From: an uncultured Bacteroidales bacterium
GTDB taxonomy: Bacteria > Bacteroidota > Bacteroidia > Bacteroidales > UBA932
Length of the DNA stretch: 5,538 bases
NCBI GenBank assembly: GCA_947305045.1
Contig: CAMZCW010000162.1
Location: forward strand, 1-5,538
Reading direction: 5' to 3'
The position numbers were made by a program, and so were the translations under genes. This document shows positions 1 to 5,538 of the stretch, in pieces. The notes beneath the pieces were generated by a model. That model searched no databases and was not told the DNA's origin. It saw nothing but the letters and a program-made list of their open reading frames with translations. Position 1 is the first letter of the stretch. Each line of letters opens with the position of its first letter.

Positions 1-735
1 CCAAACGCTGGCATCCCTCAGGATGATACCCTCGATGGAAATATTCTTTCCGTTGACGTACAGTGAGTTAGTGGACAGTGTCTTGCACAGCGAACCGTCG
101 ATGATACCGCGTCCGCGCACCTTGATATTGTCGCCAATCAACGATACGATGGGCGAAAACTGGCCGGGCTCCCGCTCATACATCTCACCATAGAGGATGG
201 CACCGTCCGCCAAATAGAGCGTCTGGTTGGAGCGGACCACCAGACGGGACACCGTGTGCTCGCCGGGACCGAAGTAGATGACGTTGGGGTCGGACGGGTC
301 CACCTCTTCCGTTTCCACCGGGTTGGCGAACAGATGGAGTGAGTGAATCTCGTCCCCGTTCACCTCCACGGTGAGCCGGTCGCCGGGACAGGCTTCCAGG
401 GTTATTTCCTTTCCTTTCACCCGGGCCTCAATGCCCCTGGAGCTGGGAAGGACCTTCACGGATTGTACCGGATAAGGGACTTTCACCGTCACCTGGGTGG
501 GGCCGGCAATATCAAAGGTGGCAAAGGCGGCCATTTCGAAGATGGCGGCCGAACCTTCTTTGTCGTCCATGCCCCGCATGCGGCGCAGGCTGTCGGCAGG
601 AGAGACTTTCAACTTGTGCACCAGGGCCGATTTGCGGCCGTAGGTCACTTTGAACAGGGGGCTGCGTTCGCCGCCCTTTGCCGCTACAGGCAGGCTCAAG
701 AGCATCAGCAGCGCTATGTACAGTACTTTTTTCAT
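1..735 (-). CDS. Exported parallel beta-helix glycosidase-like protein (GH49/GH28-like), N-terminal part
   Basis: This is the first 245 residues of a gene that runs off the left edge of the window; there is no stop codon in the visible frame. The start at 735 is chosen because it directly abuts the preceding stop codon and opens a clear Sec signal peptide (MKK, a Leu-rich core, then LPVAA with probable cleavage near residue 19). Residues about 27-138 look like a beta-sandwich. Residues 134-183 contain HLFANPVE, then DPNVIYFGPGEHTV, then QTLYLADGAILYGEM. Residues 200-214 read GDNIKVRGRGIIDGS, followed by another helix rung (NISIEGIILRDASVW). This order, a beta-sandwich followed by a right-handed beta-helix, is typical of GH49 dextranase/isopullulanase-like proteins and resembles GH28-type enzymes. 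The catalytic rungs lie outside the window, so activity and substrate are unknown. It is the last visible gene of the operon and has no spacer from the flavoprotein gene. The fold class is fairly sure; the exact family is not. Confidence 0.8.
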   Translation of the reverse strand, partial: MKKVLYIALLMLLSLPVAAKGGERSPLFKVTYGRKSALVHKLKVSPADSLRRMRGMDDKEGSAAIFEMAAFATFDIAGPTQVTVKVPYPVQSVKVLPSSRGIEARVKGKEITLEACPGDRLTVEVNGDEIHSLHLFANPVETEEVDPSDPNVIYFGPGEHTVSRLVVRSNQTLYLADGAILYGEMYEREPGQFSPIVSLIGDNIKVRGRGIIDGSLCKTLSTNSLYVNGKNISIEGIILRDASVW

Positions 736-738
736 TTA
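733..738 (-). promoter_or_regulatory. Abutting stop/start junction TAAATG (flavoprotein to beta-helix gene)
   Basis: The TAA of the flavoprotein gene is followed with no spacer by the ATG of the beta-helix gene. Upstream is A/T-rich sequence without a Shine-Dalgarno motif. This suggests that the downstream start depends on termination and reinitiation (translational coupling). The coupling is inferred; the adjacency is read directly. Confidence 0.6.
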
Positions 739-2724
739 TTTCTTGATAAAACGAACAGCATCCACCACCACCACGCCACCTTCGCCTTTGTTGGTAAAGA
801 TGACCTTGATGGGCTTCTTGGGATCATTCACATAAACGCCCAGGCTATGCCACAGCCCATCCACCTTGGGACGGACAGTCATATCTACCGGGCAGGCATG
901 GTTGCCTTTCTTGTCGGAAACGGTCACATCGGCAGCTTTCACGCGGTTGCCGCTGGCAGAGTACATAATTTGCACCTCATACTTGCCTTTTTCCAGGTTG
1001 GCAGGCGCAAAAACGGCCTCCAGCTTACCCTGAGGCGAAGTAGGGGCAAAACGGTAGTTATACAGCATGAAAGGGCCCTGGCTGGTGGAATGGGACCACA
1101 GGTCCTCATGCAGGCCCAAAGCCGTATCGTCCATGACAACGCCCTGAAAACGGGACGGTTCCAGAAACATGTCTCCAGGCGTCTTGTAGGTAATAAGTTG
1201 TTTCTGGCTCTTCAGGAGCTTCTGCAGCGCAGGCACATCCACATCCTGGACAGCGATATCGGCGCTGATGGCCATGGCGGCGGCATCGGCACAGACCTGA
1301 CCCAGCATCATGTACACGGGCTCCATGCGGAGCGATGCCATAATCACGTGGGAGGCGCTCAGGCAGGTAGGAACCAGGAGGTTCTCGCACTGGGCTTTCT
1401 TAGGCGTAACGCTGCGATACGGGATGTCATAGGGGCGATAAGGGGTATAGGGGAAATTGCCTTCCTCCACCAGCACACCGTGCGGAGTGAGGATGGAAGA
1501 GACCAGGTGGCAGTCCAGGAAATAGGACCCCACAGCAACGGCGTCTTCCTTTTTATGCTGCTCCCAGGCATCCTGCTGCACCATGACGTACTCCCCTATC
1601 ATGCGGCGGCCTTCGCGGATGTACAGCTGGTAGGGCCAGTTGCCGTTGTCCACAAACTCATCCTTTGCCAGGCCATAGCGGTTCACATCGGCCCGAAGGT
1701 CCTCAGGGACGCGCGCATCGTGCGAAAGGAACCACAGCATGCCTTCCTGATAGGTACGGTGATAAGCATCCAGGGCCTCGCGCAGGGCATAACTGCCTTC
1801 CGGGTAATTCCAGGAGGCATTGATGAGGTCCATGTGGTTGAGGTCGTACTTCTGGTTGGGCAGCTTGTACAGGGTGAGAATCTGGCCAAAACGGTGCGCA
1901 CCGCGGCGTTGGATACGGTCCAGCACGCCTTCGTAGCGGGCGGGGTCATAGCTTTCCGGTTTGCGGAAGGGCACTAGGTTGTCCGGATTGTCCGTGACCG
2001 TGAGCCGGTACACATAGGCCTGCGACTTGGTATCGGCAGCTCCTTCCTTGTCCTTCTGGGCATAAATGATGTCCAGCGGATAACGGGCGGTCCATTTGCG
2101 CAGGGCATCCATTTCCTCGGGCGTGTACGTGCGTTTTACCCGGTACTCGGAAACGCCGGCGGAATACTCACCGTACTGCTCCCGGCTTTCCCGGCCTACG
2201 ATATAGTCCACGCCGGACCAAGCCATGAGATCGCCTTCATAGGTGGCGTCGATGAACATTTTTCCGCGGAATATCCGTCCCTGTTCATCGGTCAGGCTCA
2301 CAATGCGCGCGCCTTCCTTTTGAACGCCCCCTTGCTCAGCCATACGGGTGTTGTAGAAAACTTCCACACCGGCCTCTTCCAGCATCTGCAGATACACTTT
2401 TTCCGCCACAGAGCATTCCAGGGATATTTGCATGCGCTGCGGATTACCGTAATGGGCACCTACACGGCGAAGAAAATCGGCCGTATAGCCACCCACCGTC
2501 TGCGACCAGCCGATATCCACATTGCCGATACCGCTGGTCGTGAGTCCGCCCACATGTGAGGTACGCTCCAGCATGGCCACCTTAAGGCCTTGAAGGCCGG
2601 CCGTATAAGCGGCAATAACACCTGCGGAGTTACCGCCGTACACAACCACATCGTAGCTTTCCGCCTGCGCAAAAACGCAGACAGAAAGCAGTGTGGCAAC
2701 AAGGGTTGAAAGGACCTTTTTCAT
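736..2724 (-). CDS. Exported FAD-dependent oxidoreductase with C-terminal golvesin/Xly CBD-like domain
   Basis: This is a complete 662-aa protein. Residues 1-21 form a Sec signal peptide (MKKV start, hydrophobic core, VFAQA cleavage region). C16 has Val before it, so it is not a lipobox. Residues 24-53 form a Rossmann FAD-binding unit (YDVVVYGGNSAGVIAAY, ending in E53), followed by HVGGLTTSGIG at 58-67. Residues 158-168 (IDATYEGDLMA) and 430-482 (RPYDIPYRSVTPK, NLLVPTCLSASH, MEPVYMMLGQ) are hallmark blocks of the FAD_oxidored (PF12831-type) family. Residues about 527-661 match the golvesin/xanthan-lyase CBD-like domain: GVVMDD, GKYEVQIMYSASGNR, W625 and a closing VVVVDAVRF. No CxxCxxC iron-sulfur motif is present, so it is not HdrA-like. 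The substrate is unknown. Export suggests action in the periplasm or at the surface on a glycan or glycan fragment. Automated pipelines may label such proteins xanthan lyase because of the C-terminal domain; no lyase domain is seen. Confidence 0.93.
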   Translation of the reverse strand: MKKVLSTLVATLLSVCVFAQAESYDVVVYGGNSAGVIAAYTAGLQGLKVAMLERTSHVGGLTTSGIGNVDIGWSQTVGGYTADFLRRVGAHYGNPQRMQISLECSVAEKVYLQMLEEAGVEVFYNTRMAEQGGVQKEGARIVSLTDEQGRIFRGKMFIDATYEGDLMAWSGVDYIVGRESREQYGEYSAGVSEYRVKRTYTPEEMDALRKWTARYPLDIIYAQKDKEGAADTKSQAYVYRLTVTDNPDNLVPFRKPESYDPARYEGVLDRIQRRGAHRFGQILTLYKLPNQKYDLNHMDLINASWNYPEGSYALREALDAYHRTYQEGMLWFLSHDARVPEDLRADVNRYGLAKDEFVDNGNWPYQLYIREGRRMIGEYVMVQQDAWEQHKKEDAVAVGSYFLDCHLVSSILTPHGVLVEEGNFPYTPYRPYDIPYRSVTPKKAQCENLLVPTCLSASHVIMASLRMEPVYMMLGQVCADAAAMAISADIAVQDVDVPALQKLLKSQKQLITYKTPGDMFLEPSRFQGVVMDDTALGLHEDLWSHSTSQGPFMLYNYRFAPTSPQGKLEAVFAPANLEKGKYEVQIMYSASGNRVKAADVTVSDKKGNHACPVDMTVRPKVDGLWHSLGVYVNDPKKPIKVIFTNKGEGGVVVVDAVRFIKK

Positions 2725-2727
2725 TTA
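2722..2727 (-). promoter_or_regulatory. Abutting stop/start junction TAAATG (Ig-like lipoprotein to flavoprotein gene)
   Basis: The stop of the Ig-like lipoprotein gene and the start of the flavoprotein gene touch with no spacer. In sense orientation the 13 bases AATAAATGAAAAA are identical to those at the next junction (728-740). No Shine-Dalgarno motif precedes the ATG, so translation is probably coupled to the upstream gene (inferred). Confidence 0.6.
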
Positions 2728-4380
2728 TTCGATGATTTGGGTCTTGATGGAAATGACGGCATAGGCAGGTTTGTCATTCGGCGGTGCATTGTTGCCGGTG
2801 AAGGAGTCACGGTCGCCCACAATGCGGTCGAAACGGAAAACGCCCACGCAGTTGGGATAGGTGGAAAGCGGTCCCGTCTTAAACAGGAAGCTGTCACCGG
2901 CCTTGAAGTCCAGCCAGTCCTCACTCGCCTTGCCCTGGTCGTTCATCTTGGCCGTAACGGCTGCGGACGTAAAGTCTGCCGCGGTGACATTGTCGAAGGA
3001 GAAGTTGAACTTGTCGGTGAGCTTATGGATGACGGTACCGTTTCGGCCGCCTTCACCGGCAGTGGGCCAGGTGCCCAGCAGGGGGATATTCAGTTCTCCA
3101 TTGCTGTACTGGAAATAAGCGGGATCCTGACCGTCACGGTTTTCGTTAGCGCGCATCAGGCGGGTAGCACCGGCATTCCAGGCAAAATAGAAGAAGTCGA
3201 TATTACGGCGGTTGGCCACATCCCACCAATAGATGAGGCTATAGGTCTTGAAATCTCTCACGGAGAAGAAGCAGTGGAACTGCTCGCCCGGATATTCATC
3301 CAGTTCCAGCGGAACTACCGTATTGCGCTGGGCCGATATCACCAGGTCCGTTCCATAACGCAGGTCCACCAGCGTAGGAATCCGGTAAGTAACCTCATGG
3401 TTCAGACGGTCCACTGCAATGAACGCAATGGCATATGCAGCAGGGTCGAAGGACTCAAAGCTATAGCTGAATGCCTGCTCAAAAGTGGTGGTGGCATCAT
3501 AGTAGTCGGCATGGAGCCGGTTCTTTACTTCGCTGCCGGTACCGGCATCCTTGGTGTAATAGACCACCTCTATGGAAGAGAGGCCGCTGCCGGCCAGCAC
3601 CTGGAAGTCGAAGGTCTTGGACTCCGTGCTTCGCACCAGGAGCAGATCCTGGCTAATACCTTCGCCGGGAATGAGTTCGGGAGCCGGTGCCGGGATATAC
3701 TCCACGGGCAGGGTCTCGATCTTCATCTTCCCGTTGGCATCGGTTGCAGACACCTGCAGGCCCCGATAACCTTCCAGATAATCTACATCCTGTTCAAAAG
3801 CATAGGTGCTTTCGCCCACATGGAATGTGGGAGTCAGCGGGACATCCATAATGCCATCGGCCGTAAACAGGGAGGCCTTGACGTTCTCCAGCGTATTGGA
3901 GGAAGTAACCGTGAAACGCGTAGTCACCGTGCTGGGATCCTCGTTACGCTCATCGATCCGGATGATTTCCTTCTCGAAGGAAATGACAGGAGCGGGCTGC
4001 ACCGGGGTAACCTCCACGGGAAGGACCGTTGACACCATACGGTCCGCATTGTCTGTAGCCTCAATGCGGATGGCCGTAATGTCAATGTTCCAGGCAGGGG
4101 TTTCCTTGAGGGAATACTGATGTGCATTCTTAAAGGTAACGATTTCTTTCAGAAGCGTTTGCAGTTCACCCTCTATCTTGAAAACCTTGACATTCTTCAG
4201 ACCGGCCTCGGAGAAGATGACGCACACCACAGGCGTGTTGTCCACACGGTTCAAGTCCGGCTTGAGGGTGGTGTACATGAGCTCGATGGACGGCTTTTTC
4301 ATGGAGCCGTAGTCGGGAGTAATTTGCTCGCAGGCGGCCAGCACAAGCAGGGCGGCCAGAGCCAAAAGTATCTTTTTCAT
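2725..4380 (-). CDS. Surface glycan-binding-type lipoprotein with three Ig-like modules (SusE/F position)
   Basis: This is a complete 551-aa protein. The start opens a lipoprotein signal with lipobox L14-A15-A16-C17. Three Ig-like or cadherin-like modules follow, at about 28-124, 130-228 and 235-340. They end in related strands (EATDNADRM..LPVEV, SATDANGKM..LPVEY, IAVDRLNHEV..LVDL), with the aspartates about 104 and 110 residues apart. Residues 344-551 form a separate C-terminal domain rich in aromatic residues: W385-W386, the FFYFAW run at 396-401, W438 and W489. It closes in a beta-strand (AVISIKTQ), a common ending in SusE-like proteins. Its place two genes after susD and its layout of stacked modules plus a distal domain suggest an outer-surface glycan-binding protein, with the C-terminal domain binding ligand. 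I cannot assign that domain to a named family. It is the only gene here with a good ribosome binding site, 12 bases after the fasciclin gene. Confidence 0.85.
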   Translation of the reverse strand: MKKILLALAALLVLAACEQITPDYGSMKKPSIELMYTTLKPDLNRVDNTPVVCVIFSEAGLKNVKVFKIEGELQTLLKEIVTFKNAHQYSLKETPAWNIDITAIRIEATDNADRMVSTVLPVEVTPVQPAPVISFEKEIIRIDERNEDPSTVTTRFTVTSSNTLENVKASLFTADGIMDVPLTPTFHVGESTYAFEQDVDYLEGYRGLQVSATDANGKMKIETLPVEYIPAPAPELIPGEGISQDLLLVRSTESKTFDFQVLAGSGLSSIEVVYYTKDAGTGSEVKNRLHADYYDATTTFEQAFSYSFESFDPAAYAIAFIAVDRLNHEVTYRIPTLVDLRYGTDLVISAQRNTVVPLELDEYPGEQFHCFFSVRDFKTYSLIYWWDVANRRNIDFFYFAWNAGATRLMRANENRDGQDPAYFQYSNGELNIPLLGTWPTAGEGGRNGTVIHKLTDKFNFSFDNVTAADFTSAAVTAKMNDQGKASEDWLDFKAGDSFLFKTGPLSTYPNCVGVFRFDRIVGDRDSFTGNNAPPNDKPAYAVISIKTQIIE

Positions 4381-4385
4381 AACTG

Positions 4386-4391
4386 TCTCCT
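4386..4391 (-). promoter_or_regulatory. Shine-Dalgarno-like site AGGAGA before the Ig-like lipoprotein gene
   Basis: The 12-base gap reads CAGGAGACAGTT before the ATG, placing AGGAG six bases upstream of the start. This is near-ideal spacing for a Shine-Dalgarno site. It stands out because the other three visible starts have none, as is usual in Bacteroidota, and it supports the chosen start at 4380. Confidence 0.55.
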
Positions 4392-4392
4392 G

Positions 4393-5031
4393 TTAATAGG
4401 GTGTGTCTTCCGAATAAGTCTTCCTGAACATGGCGTAGTCGTTCATGATGTGAACCACGCCATTGGTGGGCATGATATTGGAAGCAACCGAACTGGCACG
4501 GCGGCTGTTGAAGTTGCTGCCTTTTTCATTGGCCACGATATTGCCATTGGCAATGGGATAGCCGATGGAGTTGGAAGAAGATTTGTTTACCTTGAGCGTC
4601 ATCAAGCCCCACTCCCCTTCCAGCAGGGTCTTCACATAGATGGGCTCTACAGGAAGCTGCTGATTCAGGGCGTGATAGGAGCCCACTATCATGTGATACA
4701 GGAGCAGGCGCGTAACCTGGTCCACATCGCAGAAATCGATCTGGGTTACCTGGCCATGAGCGGCCTTGAAATTTTCCATGGCCGTGTTATTCAGGAAAAG
4801 ATAGGTGATGGGCTGTTCCTTCTGCGTGTAATAATCCCGCATACCGGCAAACTCCACGGCCGCCACCATCTCGGTGAGGTCTTCCCGGGAATTCATAAAC
4901 TCCCAGGCATTCATTTTAATATGAGGGTCCAGCGGATTGCTCTCGTATTTGTAGTCGGTCTGCATCTTGAATCCGTTGCAGGCACAAAGCAGTGAGAGGG
5001 CCGCCAGGGCAATTATTCTGACTGTTTTCAT
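4393..5031 (-). CDS. Fasciclin (FAS1) domain lipoprotein of a Sus-type operon
   Basis: This is a complete 212-aa protein. The N-terminus is a lipoprotein signal with lipobox L15-C16-A17-C18, so the mature protein would be anchored to the outer membrane. One FAS1 domain fills residues about 41-202. Visible hallmarks are an N-terminal helix region (LTEMVAAVEFAGM, 52-64), an H1-like strand and helix (TYLFLNNTAMENF, 76-88), the helix with the conserved Tyr-His (RLLLYHMIVGSY, 108-119), and an H2-like ending (NGVVHIMNDYAMF, 190-202). The usual FAPTNEAF core is degenerate (LFLNNTAMENF), which is common in Bacteroidota members. FAS1 domains generally mediate adhesion or binding. Placement directly after susD, 12 bases downstream of its stop, suggests an accessory surface protein of the glycan-binding complex; this role is inferred. 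Cysteines outside the signal are scarce (C101 only). No enzymatic role is suggested. Confidence 0.85.
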   Translation of the reverse strand: MKTVRIIALAALSLLCACNGFKMQTDYKYESNPLDPHIKMNAWEFMNSREDLTEMVAAVEFAGMRDYYTQKEQPITYLFLNNTAMENFKAAHGQVTQIDFCDVDQVTRLLLYHMIVGSYHALNQQLPVEPIYVKTLLEGEWGLMTLKVNKSSSNSIGYPIANGNIVANEKGSNFNSRRASSVASNIMPTNGVVHIMNDYAMFRKTYSEDTPY

Positions 5032-5043
5032 AATGACGACGTA

Positions 5044-5538
5044 TTAATAACCGGGATTCTGTTGGTAAGCATTCTGGCAGAGGTTGAGCACCGACTGGTT
5101 GATGGGGAACAGTTCCTCGTTGGGGCTGCTCAGGCCGTTGATGGGGTTCATCACCTCCACCACGCGGTGGTTGCGCACCAGGTCAAACCAGCGCTTGCCT
5201 TCTCCCACCTGCTCTATCTGCTTTTGGTCCAGGATATAGTCGATGAGCTCGTCACGGGTGGCGAAATCCGACACACGGGCTACACGGCTAGCCACGCCGG
5301 CGCGGTTGAGCACAAACTGAACCAGGTTCAGGGCGTCCTGCCACTTGTCCAGATTGGCTTTCACCTCCGCCTGCATCAGCAGCACGTCGGTGTAACGGTA
5401 CACGGGATAGGCCACCTGGCAATTGATATAGTCCTGATACTTCACAGAGGCGCCGTTGGCCATATACTTGTGCACCTGATAGCTGGAACGGTCCGACTTG
5501 GAAGGGCACAGATACTGCTCCATGCGCTTGTCGATGGG
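5044..5538 (-). CDS. SusD/RagB family nutrient-binding lipoprotein, C-terminal part
   Basis: The last 164 residues of a SusD-like protein are visible; the gene begins beyond the right edge, so the lipoprotein signal and TPR region cannot be seen. The frame is open up to position 5538, so the ATG at 5523 is an internal Met and not the start. Family marks include YPVYRYTDVLLMQAEVKANL, a helix ending QVGEGKRWFDLVRNHRV, and the terminal LFPINQSVLNLCQNAYQQNPGY, which is the standard SusD ending (LFPI..E...N..L.QNPGY). SusD proteins sit on the outer membrane as a lid over a SusC-type TonB-dependent transporter and capture glycan or other nutrients. A susC gene is expected immediately upstream. The ligand cannot be predicted from this fragment. 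Confidence 0.95.
   Translation of the reverse strand, partial: PIDKRMEQYLCPSKSDRSSYQVHKYMANGASVKYQDYINCQVAYPVYRYTDVLLMQAEVKANLDKWQDALNLVQFVLNRAGVASRVARVSDFATRDELIDYILDQKQIEQVGEGKRWFDLVRNHRVVEVMNPINGLSSPNEELFPINQSVLNLCQNAYQQNPGY

Noticed and set aside
343..1977. Long plus-strand open frame (544 codons) opposite the flavoprotein and beta-helix genes
   Set aside because: It lies in codon register with the minus-strand genes, where an antisense stop needs a sense TTA, CTA or TCA codon. These are rare here; the frame ends exactly at a sense CTA (Leu250 of the flavoprotein). The translation is His/Gln-rich with no family features and crosses a gene junction.
736..2724. Reading the flavoprotein as a xanthan lyase
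   Set aside because: Only the C-terminal CBD-like domain recalls xanthan lyase; the main body is a FAD-binding oxidoreductase with no polysaccharide lyase domain visible.
736..2724. Reading the flavoprotein as a lipoprotein or a Tat substrate
   Set aside because: C16 is preceded by Ser-Val, not a lipobox, and the N-terminus has KK without a twin-arginine motif. A Sec signal peptidase I substrate fits best.
2737..4032. Plus-strand open frame of 431 codons opposite the Ig-like lipoprotein
   Set aside because: Same antisense-register effect; no recognisable domain, and the minus-strand frame has a lipobox and modular repeats.
4120..4995. Plus-strand open frame of 291 codons opposite the FAS1 gene
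   Set aside because: Same register effect; it spans the junction of two well-supported minus-strand genes and has no family signature.
5044..5523. Taking the ATG at 5523 as the start of a small complete gene
   Set aside because: The frame stays open to the window edge and the product is plainly the C-terminal part of a SusD protein.
1..5538. Promoter, terminator, tRNA, CRISPR array, insertion sequence or direct-repeat array
   Set aside because: The genes are packed with gaps of 0-12 bases, no hairpin plus T-run occurs at a junction, and no repeated array or transposase coding was seen on either strand.

Overview
The window looks like part of a polysaccharide utilization locus (PUL) from a Bacteroidota genome, most likely order Bacteroidales. 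The evidence is a SusD/RagB C-terminus ending in the typical QNPGY tail, two consecutive lipoproteins with Bacteroidota-style lipoboxes, very tight gene packing, exclusive use of TAA stops, and almost no Shine-Dalgarno sequences. Base composition looks moderately GC-rich by eye (not computed), which would suit the higher-GC Bacteroidales better than Bacteroides itself. I cannot name a genus.

All five genes lie on the minus strand and read from right to left. In transcription order they are: (1) the last 164 residues of a SusD-like glycan-binding lipoprotein (5538-5044, 5' end outside the window); (2) a 212-aa lipoprotein with one fasciclin (FAS1) domain (5031-4393); (3) a 551-aa lipoprotein with three Ig-like modules and an aromatic-rich C-terminal domain, sitting where SusE/SusF-type surface glycan-binding proteins usually sit (4380-2725); (4) a 662-aa exported FAD-dependent oxidoreductase with a C-terminal golvesin/xanthan-lyase CBD-like domain (2724-736); (5) the first 245 residues of an exported parallel beta-helix glycosidase-like protein (735-1, 3' end outside the window). 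The gaps are 12, 12, 0 and 0 bases, so this is almost certainly one operon. A SusC-type TonB-dependent transporter would be expected just beyond position 5538.

The likely division of labour is as follows. The three lipoproteins bind glycan at the cell surface and feed a SusC-type porin. The beta-helix enzyme cleaves glycan. The flavoprotein performs an unknown redox step on a glycan or a glycan-derived compound. The substrate cannot be read from this window. The pairing of a secreted flavoenzyme with a beta-helix glycosidase inside a Sus-type operon is the most interesting point. No RNA gene, mobile element, CRISPR array, promoter or terminator was found, and there is no gene-free stretch longer than 12 bases.
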